Shown here: piece after piece, positions 7,815 through 16,201 of the stretch | Layout: every line of letters begins with the position of its first letter | Numbering within the stretch: position 1 is the first letter of the stretch | From: Pseudomonadota bacterium | GTDB taxonomy: Bacteria; Pseudomonadota; Gammaproteobacteria; Steroidobacterales; Steroidobacteraceae | NCBI GenBank assembly: GCA_023457495.1 | Contig: JAEWLQ010000079.1 | Coordinates: 1 to 64,000, forward strand | Direction of reading: 5' to 3' | Length of the DNA: 64,000 bases | Position numbers and translations under genes: made by a program | Notes under the pieces: model-generated | Told to the model about the DNA's origin: nothing | Database searches by the model: none | The model's input: only the letters and a program-made list of their open reading frames with translations

Positions 7815-8255
7815 ATGCGAGTCATGGTGATGGTCAAGGCGACCAAGAACAGTGAAGCGGGAATCATGCCGCCGGAGAATTTGCTCGCCGACATGTTGAA
7901 GTTCAACGAGGAGCTCGTGAAAGCGGGTGTCATGCTGGCGGGCGATGGCCTGAAGCCGAGCTCGGTCGGCAAGCGGGTGCGTTTCACGGGCAATGGCGGC
8001 AAGCAGTCGGTCATCGACGGGCCGTTCGCGGAAACCAAGGAGCTGGTCGCGGGCTACTGGATCTGGAACGTCAAATCGATGGACGAGGCGGTCGAGTGGC
8101 TGAAGAAGTGCCCGGACCCGATGCCGGGTGAGCCTTCCGAAATCGAGATCCGTCAGTTCTACGAAGTGGAAGATTTCGGCGAGGCGGCGACGCCGGAGCT
8201 GATCGCCAAGGAAAAGGAACTGCGCGCGACCGTCGAGCAGCGCCAGAAGCAGTAA
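7815..8255 (+). CDS. YCII-related DGPF-domain protein (copy 2)
   Basis: A 146-residue paralogue of the protein at 4518, with VIDGPFAETKELVAGYWIWN in the middle and the same MRVMVMVKAT start. It differs mainly in the C-terminal tail, which is lysine/glutamate/glutamine-rich (AKEKELRATVEQRQKQ). The start has AAGGAG 7 bp upstream. It shares the promoter motif of copy 1, so the two are probably co-regulated by one sigma factor encoded elsewhere. A hairpin follows at 8264. Confidence 0.88.
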   Translation: MRVMVMVKATKNSEAGIMPPENLLADMLKFNEELVKAGVMLAGDGLKPSSVGKRVRFTGNGGKQSVIDGPFAETKELVAGYWIWNVKSMDEAVEWLKKCPDPMPGEPSEIEIRQFYEVEDFGEAATPELIAKEKELRATVEQRQKQ

Positions 8256-8263
8256 GAAAGGAC

Positions 8264-8286
8264 GGGCGACGACCGCGGCGTCGCCC
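8264..8286 (+). terminator. hairpin after DGPF gene copy 2
   Basis: GGGCGACG and CGTCGCCC form a perfect 8-bp stem around a 7-base loop, followed by CTCGTTT. Starts 8 bp after the stop codon. Confidence 0.6.
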
Positions 8287-8365
8287 CTCGTTTCGCTAGG
8301 TGTGCAACCGGATGCACCGGGGGCGGGTCGCAACACCCTCCCACAACCACGAACAAGGTTTCCCC

Positions 8366-8833
8366 ATGCGTCCGTTCAGTCGAGTCGTGTTGGTTGCTGC
8401 TGTCCTGATGTTTTCGGCCTGCGTCTCGGCGCCGAAGGCGGTGAATGATCCCGCGGCCGAAAGAGAAATCACCGAGCGGGTCCGGTTGCTGTTGGACCGT
8501 TACGCGCGGAACGACGAGGCCCGCGTCGTTGCGATGCTCGATCCGGAGCGTTTCGTGCTGCTCGGTACGAACTTCAGCGAGAAGATCACCAGTTCCACGG
8601 AGCTGCGTGCGTTCATGGATCGGGATTTCGAGCAATGGAAGACCGCGAGCTTCAAGGATGTCCGGGATTTCGACGTGCGCACGAGCGGCACCCTGGCTAC
8701 CGCGAATTTCGTTTTCACGTTCGAGCCGGCCGCGGGGCCCACGCTGCCGATCCGCGGCACGACGACGTGGCGCAAGGTGAACGGGGAGTGGCTGCTCACG
8801 CAGAGCACGAGCGCGCTGCCGCCGCAGTATTGA
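8366..8833 (+). CDS. lipoprotein with NTF2-like (SnoaL/DUF4440) domain
   Basis: The 155-residue product starts with a lipoprotein signal (MRPFSRVVLVAAVLMFSAC, lipobox FSAC, so Cys19 is lipidated). The mature part has the NTF2-like pattern: a helix with ITERVRLLLDRYARNDEARV, then VAMLDPERFVLLG and a final beta strand GTTTWRKVNGEWLLTQS typical of SnoaL-like/DUF4440 proteins. The start at 8366 is chosen for the signal peptide, since the frame is open 22 codons further. Function unknown; such proteins are often small-ligand binding or isomerase-like. Confidence 0.75.
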   Translation: MRPFSRVVLVAAVLMFSACVSAPKAVNDPAAEREITERVRLLLDRYARNDEARVVAMLDPERFVLLGTNFSEKITSSTELRAFMDRDFEQWKTASFKDVRDFDVRTSGTLATANFVFTFEPAAGPTLPIRGTTTWRKVNGEWLLTQSTSALPPQY

Positions 8834-8887
8834 CCTTGGAGCTGGCGGTGGCGCATGGCGAGCATCATGCCCGCGCCGCGCTTCTGA

Positions 8888-10207
8888 TCAGCTCAACGCC
8901 CGCCGCGCGCGCTGGATTCCGGCCAGGATGCGATCGAGCATGCCTTGCGGAAATCCGCGCGGCAGTCCGCGTTGAACGGCCTCAATGACGGCGTCCGTTC
9001 GCGCCAGCGTTTCTTCGATGAGAGTTTCGCTCGCGGAGCCGAGGCCGAGCTTCCGGGCGAGGGTGTCGAAATGACGTCGCTGGATACTCTTGAGGAGGTA
9101 GCGCGGACGCTCACCCGGCACGGCCATCGCGAGTTTCACCTTTTCCGGCGCGATCTCGTTCGCGCGCTGGCCAATCACCGGCCACGCGGACAACACGTCA
9201 TAGAGCGGCGTGAGCTGGAAACGCCCGCCCGGCAGGATCCGGATGCTGAAGTTCTTGGCGTGACCGTCGGTGGCCGCCAATAGATAGAACACGAGCTGCG
9301 CGCGGAACAAGGTCTCGAGATCGCGCTGCGCTTCGGCGGAGCCGCGCAGGATCATCGCGATGTCGAGCAGGCCGGGGCCGCCATCCGCCTGGTACTTCCG
9401 GTGCCAGGGTGTGCCGGTGGCTTGCGCGAAATCCTCCTGCATGAGCCTGAGCCAGAAGCGTCCGCTCGAATGCAATTGCCGGTCGAAGCGTTCGACGACC
9501 AGCACCTTCTGCGTTCCGAACTCTTCGATCTCGCATTTCGCGACGGGGAGGCCGAAGCCATGCACGATGCGTGCGCACAGCCATTCGTTTTCCACGGAAG
9601 TGCGCATGTCGGCCTGGCGGTTGCCGACGAGCCCCAGAGGCAGCTTGAAGATGTGCGTGGTGGGAGTCGATCCCAGTGGACGGCACCAACGGTTGGCGTG
9701 TCGCAGGAATGCGGTCTTCTCCTGCGCGCCCGCGATCGAGATGCGGAATTCCTGTTCCTCGGGAACGGGAGAGGCGGTCGACGTGACGCTCGCGAGCCCG
9801 CGCGCAATGGCCGCGTCATTGAGCGGCTGCGCCTCGATGCGACGAATATCCTCGGGCGGCTCATCGATCGGCAGGAGCTGGATCGCGCCGACGCAGTCGC
9901 GTCCGATCGCCGCGAGCAGGTCGAATGCGCTTCGGGTGTCCGTGTGAAAGCGAGCCTCGATACGGCGCCGTATCGGATCGCTGTCCGGCAGCAGGTTGTC
10001 GAAGTACGCCTCGACCTTCGCGCCTCTTTGCGGGCGCGACTCGAGGAGCAGTGGGAGGGACAGCGACAGCGGACGGGCCTCCTCGGCGCCGAGCCAGGTT
10101 TCGTCGTACACGAATTCCATGGCGCCGCGCGCCGGCAGACGCCAGGTTCCGACGCGCAGGCCATTGGCCCAGACGGCCAGCTCGCGGGCGCGGGAAGGGC
10201 GCCCCAT
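8888..10207 (-). CDS. hipA: HipA-family serine/threonine kinase toxin
   Basis: The 439-residue protein has the HipA layout: an N-terminal Couple_hipA domain (ELAVWANGLRVGTWRL), the ISIAGAQEKTAFL segment holding the autophosphorylated serine loop, and the HipA C-terminal kinase core. That core carries ATDGHAKNFSI (catalytic Asp) and LYDVLSA (metal-binding Asp). E. coli HipA phosphorylates glutamyl-tRNA synthetase and causes persistence; the target here is not known. It starts at an ATG overlapping the hipB stop (TAATG), so translation is coupled. All catalytic residues appear intact. Confidence 0.9.
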   Translation of the reverse strand: MGRPSRARELAVWANGLRVGTWRLPARGAMEFVYDETWLGAEEARPLSLSLPLLLESRPQRGAKVEAYFDNLLPDSDPIRRRIEARFHTDTRSAFDLLAAIGRDCVGAIQLLPIDEPPEDIRRIEAQPLNDAAIARGLASVTSTASPVPEEQEFRISIAGAQEKTAFLRHANRWCRPLGSTPTTHIFKLPLGLVGNRQADMRTSVENEWLCARIVHGFGLPVAKCEIEEFGTQKVLVVERFDRQLHSSGRFWLRLMQEDFAQATGTPWHRKYQADGGPGLLDIAMILRGSAEAQRDLETLFRAQLVFYLLAATDGHAKNFSIRILPGGRFQLTPLYDVLSAWPVIGQRANEIAPEKVKLAMAVPGERPRYLLKSIQRRHFDTLARKLGLGSASETLIEETLARTDAVIEAVQRGLPRGFPQGMLDRILAGIQRARRALS

Positions 10208-10446
10208 TACCACTCGACCTTGTTTTTCCTCTCCGCACGCTCGTTCAGCGACATCTCGAGGCCGAGCACGTTCAGCAACGCGAGCAGTTGTTTGACCGTC
10301 AACGTCTCGGGGTTCGATTCGAGCACCGAAAGGCGGTTCTGGCTCAAGCCGACGCTCTCGGCGACTTTCGCCTGTGACATGTCGAGGTGTTTGCGGCGGC
10401 TCGAAAGGATCGCGCCGACCTGTTCGGAGGTGAATATGGATCGCAT
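10207..10446 (-). CDS. hipB: HipB-family antitoxin (HTH, XRE type)
   Basis: The 79-residue protein has an XRE helix-turn-helix: SSRRKHLDMSQAKVAESVGL then SQNRLSVLESNPETLTVKQL. HipB binds HipA and represses the operon. It is first in the operon, and its TAA overlaps the hipA ATG. The palindromes at 10453-10522 lie immediately upstream, as expected for its operators. Confidence 0.9.
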   Translation of the reverse strand: MRSIFTSEQVGAILSSRRKHLDMSQAKVAESVGLSQNRLSVLESNPETLTVKQLLALLNVLGLEMSLNERAERKNKVEW

Positions 10447-10452
10447 TGCCGG

Positions 10453-10522
10453 TTATCCGTCATGAGGATAACTGCATAATATCCTTATCACAGATAAAGG
10501 CAAGTTATCTGCAATACAGATA
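10453..10522 (-). promoter_or_regulatory. hipBA operator region with three inverted repeats
   Basis: The first repeat is TTATCC-N7-GGATAA at 10453-10471. The second is CCTTATC-N3-GATAAAGG at 10483-10500, with one unpaired base. The third is TATCTG-N5-CAGATA at 10506-10522. E. coli HipB recognises TATCC-N8-GGATA, so the first is a close match with one base less between half-sites. The AT-rich block also stands out from the GC-rich surroundings and must hold the promoter. Confidence 0.65.
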
Positions 10523-10545
10523 TCTGCCGGGCCGGACCAAAGGGA

Positions 10546-13041
10546 TTACTTCGTCAACGCCGCCGCACGGGCCAGCAGACTTGCGCCGGTCTCTTGCAGC
10601 GTGAGCACGTTCTGGTCTTCCGGCAACGCCGTATGGGCCTTTCGCAGGTGAATGAGGCCGCGTTCGATGCTCACGCGAGCTGCGTCGCGCTGCGATCTTT
10701 CCAGGTACATCTCGCCGCGGTGGATGTTGAGGTCGGCGAGCGAGAAGTCGATCTGCACGTCTTCGCCCAACGCGGCCACTTCGCGCAGCGACTTCTCGGC
10801 GGCGGCGAATAACGTCAAGGCTTCCTCGTACGAGGCGGTCCTGGCCAGGGTCTTCGCCAGGCCGACGTCCGCCATGGCGCTGATCAACTGCGCTCGCGCG
10901 TCGCGCGGATCCCGGTTCACGAACGCTGTCGCGGCCTTGCGTTGCAGATCGAGGGCGCGCGCATATTCGCCATTGCCGTAGTAAAGATCCGCCAGGTTCA
11001 TCTGGGTTTCCGCCAGTCCCCAGCGATAGGCGTCATCATCGGGTTTGAGCGCGAGCAACGCCTCGTCCGCGGCCATGCCTTTTTCCAGCAGGTCCACGGC
11101 GTACGCATAGCCGTCGGCCTGCGAGAGTCCCGCGCGGCCGATGATGGCGGCATTGTTGTACGCGCCCGTCAGCGAGCTCAGCCCGCGCGGGTCCGTGGGA
11201 TGCTTTTGCGCGTATTCCTCCACGGCCGCGATCATCTTGCCAAGCGAGGCTCTTACTTCGGGCATTCGTCCGAGCCCGCCGAGAACCTCGGCATGATGCG
11301 AGTAGTTGTTTCCCAGTAATCCCATGGCTTCGAAGTCGTCGGTAACCACGGACTTCATCGCCTCGCTGAGCGCCACGCCGCGGTTCGCCAGCGGCAACGC
11401 GGCTTCGGCGCCGTTGAGCAGCAGCGTGCGGCGCGTCAGCAGCGAGTTCGTCTTGGTGAGGGCGATTCCGATACGCGCGTTGCCGGGTTCGAGCTCGTGC
11501 AGCGGCTGGAGCAATGCGATTGCGTTGGTATAGCTGCGTATGGCACCGGCGGTGTCGCCCACGCTGGCGCCCAGCGGATTCCCCTGGATGTCGCCGACCT
11601 TCTTGTATGCGATCGCGAGTTCTTCCTGCAGCGCGCGATCGCTGCCGGATTCCTTGTACAAGGCGTCGAGATATTCCAACGACGTCGTCACCAGCATTTC
11701 GCGCGCTTTCGTCGAACCCGGCAGCTGGGCGATTTCATCGTGAAAGGCGAACAACTTGTTGGAGAGCTTGCGAACGCTGTCGAAATGCCGCTGGGCGACG
11801 GCGCGTTGCGCCTCGGCCACTCGCGCTTCATGGATGGCGAAGCCGAGTCCGCCCACGAGCGAGGCAACGACGAGCGCCGCGGCGGCGATCTCCACCTTGC
11901 GCCGGCGGACGAACTTGCCGAATCGGTATCGCCAGGCATTACCGCGCGCCACGACCGGCAGGCCACCGAGAAAGTTGCGCAGATCGTTGGCGAACTGCTC
12001 GACGCTGCCGTAACGCTTCTGCGGCTCCTTGCGCAGCGCCATGAGCAGGATGTTGTCGAGATCGGCGTCGATGTCGCGCGCGCGGCGCTCGCCGAGCTTC
12101 AGCTGGCTGGGGCGTGTGGGCGCGTTGTCGCTGAGGATTTCCGCGACGCGCTGCGCATCGTTAGTGCGGTTGCCGTACGGACTTTGACCGGTGATCAGGC
12201 GATAGAGCACGACGCCGAGCGAGTAGACGTCGCTCACGGTGGTCACCGTGCCGCCGCTCACCTGCTCGGGGCTCGCGTAGTCGATCGTCATCGCGCGTAG
12301 CTGAGTGCGCGTCTCGTCGCTCGTCGTGCCGGTGATCGGGTTCGCTTCCAGCAGCTTGGCGATGCCGAAGTCCAGTAGTTTGACCGAGCCGTCGGCGGTC
12401 ACGAGGATGTTGTTGGGTTTCAGGTCGCGATGCACGACCAGGTGCTGGTGCGCGTAACTCACCGCCGAGCACACCTGGAGGAACAGCTGCACGCGGTCGC
12501 GTACGGAGAGGTCGTGGGCGTCGCAGTATTTGTCGATGGGCTCGCCCTGCACGAGCTCCATCACGACGTAGGGCACGCCGCCCGGTGTCGCGCCGCCGTC
12601 GAGCAGGCGGGCGATGTTGCGGTGATCGAGCTTGGCGAGGATCTGCCGCTCGTTCTTGAACCGGTGTTCGGCCAGGTTGTCGCGCACGTCGGCGCGCATG
12701 AGCTTGATCGCGACTTCGGCGCGGTACTGGTCGTCGTCGCGCACCGCGCGGAACACGTCGCCCATGCCGCCGGTGCCGAGCGTGCCGACGATGCGGTAGG
12801 CGCCGATACGCTCGCCGACGTGATCGTCGAGCGCGGCGAAGACCGAGGCGCTCATTTCCGGAACGGGCGACTCGAGGAACTTGCCCGTTGCCGCATGCGA
12901 GGCTAGTAGCGAAACGACTTCGTCGATGAGCGCGGCGTCGCCGTTCGATTCGAGCGCGAGCAGGGCGGCGCGCTCGGCCGGCGGCACTTCCAGTGCCGCG
13001 GCAAATAGAGTCTTGATGAGCTGCCAGCGCTCGGGCGTCAT
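10546..13041 (-). CDS. transmembrane serine/threonine protein kinase with TPR sensor/effector region
   Basis: Start MTPERWQLIKTLF at 13041 is the family's usual N-terminus (831 residues). The Hanks-type kinase spans roughly residues 75-350: glycine loop GTLGTGGMGDVF, lysine AIKLM, catalytic HRDLKPNNIL, DFGIAK and the APE-like SPEQV. A membrane segment follows at about residue 380 (EIAAAALVVASLVGGLGFAI), then about 400 residues of TPR-like helices. Such PknB-type proteins are commonly paired with ECF sigma factors that they activate by phosphorylation; one lies at 15512. The gene is 124 bp downstream of an ECF-type-promoter-driven gene on the same strand and could be read from that promoter. 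Confidence 0.9.
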   Translation of the reverse strand: MTPERWQLIKTLFAAALEVPPAERAALLALESNGDAALIDEVVSLLASHAATGKFLESPVPEMSASVFAALDDHVGERIGAYRIVGTLGTGGMGDVFRAVRDDDQYRAEVAIKLMRADVRDNLAEHRFKNERQILAKLDHRNIARLLDGGATPGGVPYVVMELVQGEPIDKYCDAHDLSVRDRVQLFLQVCSAVSYAHQHLVVHRDLKPNNILVTADGSVKLLDFGIAKLLEANPITGTTSDETRTQLRAMTIDYASPEQVSGGTVTTVSDVYSLGVVLYRLITGQSPYGNRTNDAQRVAEILSDNAPTRPSQLKLGERRARDIDADLDNILLMALRKEPQKRYGSVEQFANDLRNFLGGLPVVARGNAWRYRFGKFVRRRKVEIAAAALVVASLVGGLGFAIHEARVAEAQRAVAQRHFDSVRKLSNKLFAFHDEIAQLPGSTKAREMLVTTSLEYLDALYKESGSDRALQEELAIAYKKVGDIQGNPLGASVGDTAGAIRSYTNAIALLQPLHELEPGNARIGIALTKTNSLLTRRTLLLNGAEAALPLANRGVALSEAMKSVVTDDFEAMGLLGNNYSHHAEVLGGLGRMPEVRASLGKMIAAVEEYAQKHPTDPRGLSSLTGAYNNAAIIGRAGLSQADGYAYAVDLLEKGMAADEALLALKPDDDAYRWGLAETQMNLADLYYGNGEYARALDLQRKAATAFVNRDPRDARAQLISAMADVGLAKTLARTASYEEALTLFAAAEKSLREVAALGEDVQIDFSLADLNIHRGEMYLERSQRDAARVSIERGLIHLRKAHTALPEDQNVLTLQETGASLLARAAALTK

Positions 13042-13165
13042 GGGGCCTCGCGGGGATCGTCGTTCTTGTTCTGACCCACGCGCCCGATTCTGGCCGAACT
13101 CACCCGTCAATCAAAGCTGCTCGCGCACATTCGCATTAAATAAGCCGATCAGGGGCGCGGTCCAG

Positions 13166-13780
13166 TCAGCGGACGATGGTCGGCGTGAGCGTCCAGGTCC
13201 AGTCGCCCTTTTTGACGATAAGTGACTTCTTGTCCGCCGAAAGGGCGTACTCGCCTGACTTCGGCGGTGGCATGGCGAACACCATGGGCGAGGGGATGCC
13301 GAAGTCTTCGGTGTTGTCTTCGATCTTCGCGGGAACCGAGCGGCGACTGGCCGTGCAGAATTGCGCGATTTCCACGACGGGGTAGATAGTCTGGGACTTC
13401 AGGTACAGCCCGCCGTTGAAGCTCGGCACGACCTCCTTGAGGTCGAAGAATTCCAGGTTGCCCTTGAGCACGGGCGCGAAGCACGCGGCCTCCCGGTCGC
13501 GCAGATTGCTGACGGCCGACTTCGAGTTCTGGATGGCCGGGGCGCCGACCAGGGTTTCGTCCGAGTGCTTCCAGGTGAGGTCGATGATGACGCGGTCGGT
13601 GAAGTCCGCCTTTCCGGAGGCGTCACTGGCGACATGGTAGGTCCCCTTGAACTCGCCAACGATGTGGTACTTCACGACATCCGCCGCGGACCACTTGGCA
13701 GCGGCCGCCATGTCCATCTGTTGCGCGAACGCGGTCAAAGGAAGCAGCCCGATCAGTCCCGAAACGATTGATTTGCGCAT
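13166..13780 (-). CDS. exported protein of unknown function in the ECF/kinase locus
   Basis: The 204-residue product begins MRKSIVSGLIGLLPLTAFAQ, a signal peptide cut after AFA, with an AGGAGG Shine-Dalgarno 8 bp before the ATG. The mature protein is beta-rich with two cysteines and includes YHIVGEFKGTYHVAS and GDWTWTLTPTIVR. No family is recognised. A promoter of the TGAGCCGG-N15-CGCGT type lies 22 bp upstream of the start, divergent from that of the lipoprotein gene at 13893. Confidence 0.75.
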   Translation of the reverse strand: MRKSIVSGLIGLLPLTAFAQQMDMAAAAKWSAADVVKYHIVGEFKGTYHVASDASGKADFTDRVIIDLTWKHSDETLVGAPAIQNSKSAVSNLRDREAACFAPVLKGNLEFFDLKEVVPSFNGGLYLKSQTIYPVVEIAQFCTASRRSVPAKIEDNTEDFGIPSPMVFAMPPPKSGEYALSADKKSLIVKKGDWTWTLTPTIVR

Positions 13781-13802
13781 GTGATTTGTCCTCCTGGACA
13801 CG

Positions 13803-13833
13803 TATACGCGTGACAAGTCCGGAAACCGGCTCA
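13803..13833 (-). promoter_or_regulatory. putative ECF promoter of the exported-protein gene
   Basis: On the minus strand: TGAGCCGGTTT (plus 13823-13833), N8, then GTCACGCGTATA (plus 13803-13814). The distance from TGAGCCGG to CGCGT is 15 bp, identical to the three other copies. Confidence 0.72.
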
Positions 13834-13840
13834 CGATTCC

Positions 13841-13871
13841 TGAGCCGGAATGACCGCGGTCTACGCGTTGA
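13841..13871 (+). promoter_or_regulatory. putative ECF promoter of the lipoprotein gene
   Basis: TGAGCCGGAAT (13841-13851), N8, then TCTACGCGTTGA (13860-13871), again with 15 bp between TGAGCCGG and CGCGT. It lies back to back with the minus-strand copy, 7 bp apart. It places transcription start around 13876-13880, which argues for the GTG start at 13893. Confidence 0.7.
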
Positions 13872-13892
13872 GCCGTCATGGAAGGAAAAAAC

Positions 13893-15467
13893 GTGTTTGG
13901 CCGCATGGCGCTGGCCGCGCTCGCGGCGACGATCACCGTCTCTTGTGGACGTACCGATCCCACCTCGCCGGCGCCGGAGCCCAAGCCCGAAGTCGAATGG
14001 GTCTCCAAAGCCATCTCGTTCGGAGACGGCATGCAGAAGAACCGCGAGGCGGTCCTGCGTGGCGTCGGCAAGGTCGAATTCGCGTTCCAGCGGCGCCTGC
14101 TCACGTTCAGCGGCATCGAGGATGACCTGGGCAACCCCGCCGCGGCGGATGCGGCGCTGCGCGCACTGATGAACGAGGTGTATTCGCGCGCCATGCAGAC
14201 CGATTACACATGGCTGCAGGTGGCGGATGACATGGGGGCCAATGGCATCTCGGCGGTGGCGATGGCCTCGATGGAATTCATGCTGATCTCGATGAACTTC
14301 GACGACCTGGCCGCGCAGGACCCCGGCTCCCGCAGCACCGGCGAGGGGCCGAATCGCGTCGAAGTGAGCGTCGCGGCCGATGGTCTCGAATACACCTCGA
14401 GCAAGGACGTCACGGTCGACGGCATGAACGTGAAGATGCTGAACAAGCTCAAGGTGAACTACTGCCCGGAGCCGTCCGGCAAGATCGAAGTCGAGATGTC
14501 ATCGACGTCGTCGCTGTCGCGCGGTGCGAAGGGCGCGAACACGAAGATCGACGTGCACGTGACGCGGTACGTCGACGATGACGCGAACATGGAGGCGCTC
14601 GACGTCGAGCAGCGCGTGGAGGCCGCGGCCTTCGGCGGCGGCGCTGGGACCTTCGTCGACCTGAGCCAGGGCATCTCGACGCGCGCGGACGGGGCCAACT
14701 ACAGCCGCGTGAACCGCACGAGTTCGCAGGCGACCGACGCCGATGTCGCCACCGCCAATTCACTCGCGTCCATCCTGCAGCTCATGGCGATCGGGGCATC
14801 GGAACACACGCGCGACGTGTGGGAGAAGGGCGGCTGCGTGAAACTCGAGACGCCGACTACGCCCGCGGGGCGAAACGGCGTGAAGCCGGACACCTCGTTC
14901 AGCGTCGTGGCCCAGCCGCGCAGCAAGGTGGATGGTTCGAGTGTGGGCGGAACGGTGCGCGCGGACCTCACCGGCGACGCCTCGCTCGATCCCGCCTCGA
15001 CCAAGGTGCGCGCCGATGCGAGCTTCAAGTATGTCGCGCCGGGCGAGCGCAAGAAGCAGGCCCGGCTCAAGTTTGAGGCCCGCTCGCGGCGCGGTATCGC
15101 AAACGCCGAGCTGGCGTTCGATACGAACGGCGCTTCGTACCGCGTGGAAGGCGGCGCCGACGAGTTTCATGGCACGGGCGTCGCCTGCGACCTCGCCGAG
15201 CAATTCTTCATCGAGGGCAGCGGCGTCACCGTGCGATTCGAGCCGGAATCCGCCGCCGGCGGGCGGTATAGCTATTCGGGCAAGATGAGCGGCTTCGAAG
15301 TCTTTGGACACGGCGAGTACCGGGTGAACTTCCGCGACGAGGTCGCCGTGAGCATCTCGGCCCACGGTCCGGGCAGCGTCAAGACCCCGATGGGCGTCCA
15401 AACCGCCGAAGGCAAGGAGGAATACACGCTATCCCCGGTGAGCGATGCGGGTTGTGGTGTGACTTAA
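13893..15467 (+). CDS. probable lipoprotein of unknown function in the ECF/kinase locus
   Basis: The GTG at 13893 follows GGAAGGA by about 6 bp. An ATG at 13878 also opens the frame but would sit almost on the predicted transcription start. From the GTG the product is 524 residues with signal MFGRMALAALAATITVSC; the cysteine is a likely but non-canonical lipobox, followed by a Pro-rich linker. A helical N-terminal half (DDLGNPAAADAALRALMNEV) is followed by beta-rich repeats with RADASFKYVAPGERK and ARLKFEARSRRG. No family is recognised. It lies between the kinase and the sigma gene and carries the same promoter as the neighbours. Confidence 0.72.
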   Translation: MFGRMALAALAATITVSCGRTDPTSPAPEPKPEVEWVSKAISFGDGMQKNREAVLRGVGKVEFAFQRRLLTFSGIEDDLGNPAAADAALRALMNEVYSRAMQTDYTWLQVADDMGANGISAVAMASMEFMLISMNFDDLAAQDPGSRSTGEGPNRVEVSVAADGLEYTSSKDVTVDGMNVKMLNKLKVNYCPEPSGKIEVEMSSTSSLSRGAKGANTKIDVHVTRYVDDDANMEALDVEQRVEAAAFGGGAGTFVDLSQGISTRADGANYSRVNRTSSQATDADVATANSLASILQLMAIGASEHTRDVWEKGGCVKLETPTTPAGRNGVKPDTSFSVVAQPRSKVDGSSVGGTVRADLTGDASLDPASTKVRADASFKYVAPGERKKQARLKFEARSRRGIANAELAFDTNGASYRVEGGADEFHGTGVACDLAEQFFIEGSGVTVRFEPESAAGGRYSYSGKMSGFEVFGHGEYRVNFRDEVAVSISAHGPGSVKTPMGVQTAEGKEEYTLSPVSDAGCGVT

Positions 15468-15511
15468 GACCTGCGTCATTGACGCGACGGAGGCGCGCGC
15501 CACAATGGCGC

Positions 15512-16147
15512 GTGGACGTCGATAAGAACACCCAACAACAATCCCCCGGCGAAGTCACCCGTCTCCTGCAACGCTGGGCCGATGGCGAAGCCGGTGCGCT
15601 CGAGGCGCTCTGGCCGCTGGTGTACGACGACGTGCGCCGCCTGGCGCGCCGGCAGATGGCGCGCGAGCGTGGCGATCACACGCTGCAGGGTACGGCGCTC
15701 GTGAACGAGGCGTTTATCCGGCTCGCCGGCCAGCGCGTGCTCGAATGGCAGAACCGCGAACAGTTCCTGTCGCTGGCCGCGCAGATCATGCGGCGCGTGC
15801 TGGTGGATCATGCGCGGCAGCGCGGCGCGCAACGCCGCGGCGACGGCGCGAAGAAGGTGAGCATGCACGACACGCAGGCGGCGTTCGAGGTCGAAGCCGT
15901 GCAGGCGCTGGATTCCCTCGATGACGATCGTGTGGACGTGCTCGCCATCGACGCGGCCCTGACCCGGCTGCAGCAGATCGATGCGCCGCAGGGCCGGATC
16001 GTCGAGCTGCGGTATTTCGGCGGCCTGACCCTCGAGGAGACGGCCAGCGTGACCGGCATCTCCCTCGCCAGCGTCAAGCGCGAGTGGGCCATGGCCCGTG
16101 CCTGGCTGCGGCGCGAACTCGCCTCGCTGGAGTCGCCGGAATCCTGA
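15512..16147 (+). CDS. ECF-type RNA polymerase sigma factor (Sig-70_X6 / ECF43-like)
   Basis: A 211-residue sigma-70 protein of the ECF type starting at a GTG. Region 2 is YDDVRRLARRQMARE...TLQGTALVNEAFIRLAG, region 2.3-2.4 WQNREQFLSLAAQIMRRVLVDHARQR, and region 4 LEETASVTGISLASVKREWAMARAWLRREL. The LVDHAR and VKREW signatures belong to the subgroup found beside PknB-type kinases. No anti-sigma gene is adjacent, which fits control by a kinase rather than by an anti-sigma factor. The stop TGA is the first three bases of the next promoter motif. Probable targets are the genes at 13166, 13893, 16202 and 17272. Confidence 0.88.
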   Translation: MDVDKNTQQQSPGEVTRLLQRWADGEAGALEALWPLVYDDVRRLARRQMARERGDHTLQGTALVNEAFIRLAGQRVLEWQNREQFLSLAAQIMRRVLVDHARQRGAQRRGDGAKKVSMHDTQAAFEVEAVQALDSLDDDRVDVLAIDAALTRLQQIDAPQGRIVELRYFGGLTLEETASVTGISLASVKREWAMARAWLRRELASLESPES

Positions 16148-16175
16148 GCCGGTTTGACGCGATCCTGCGCGTTTC
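16145..16175 (+). promoter_or_regulatory. putative ECF promoter overlapping the sigma gene stop codon
   Basis: TGAGCCGGTTT (16145-16155), N8, CCTGCGCGTTTC (16164-16175); 15 bp separate TGAGCCGG from CGCGT. The downstream ATG at 16202 is 26 bp away. Confidence 0.75.
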
Positions 16176-16201
16176 TCCTTCACACCGTGAACGGAGGAAT
16201 C

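Noticed and set aside
13042..13165. A fifth ECF promoter directly before the kinase gene
   Set aside because: TGAGTTCGG followed by GCGCGT occurs on the minus strand, but three bases too close and with mismatches in the -35-like block.
15468..15511. An autoregulatory TGAGCCGG promoter in front of the sigma gene
   Set aside because: The short gap and the preceding 60 bp lack the TGAGCCGG-N15-CGCGT pattern; a TGAGCGATG stretch has wrong spacing.
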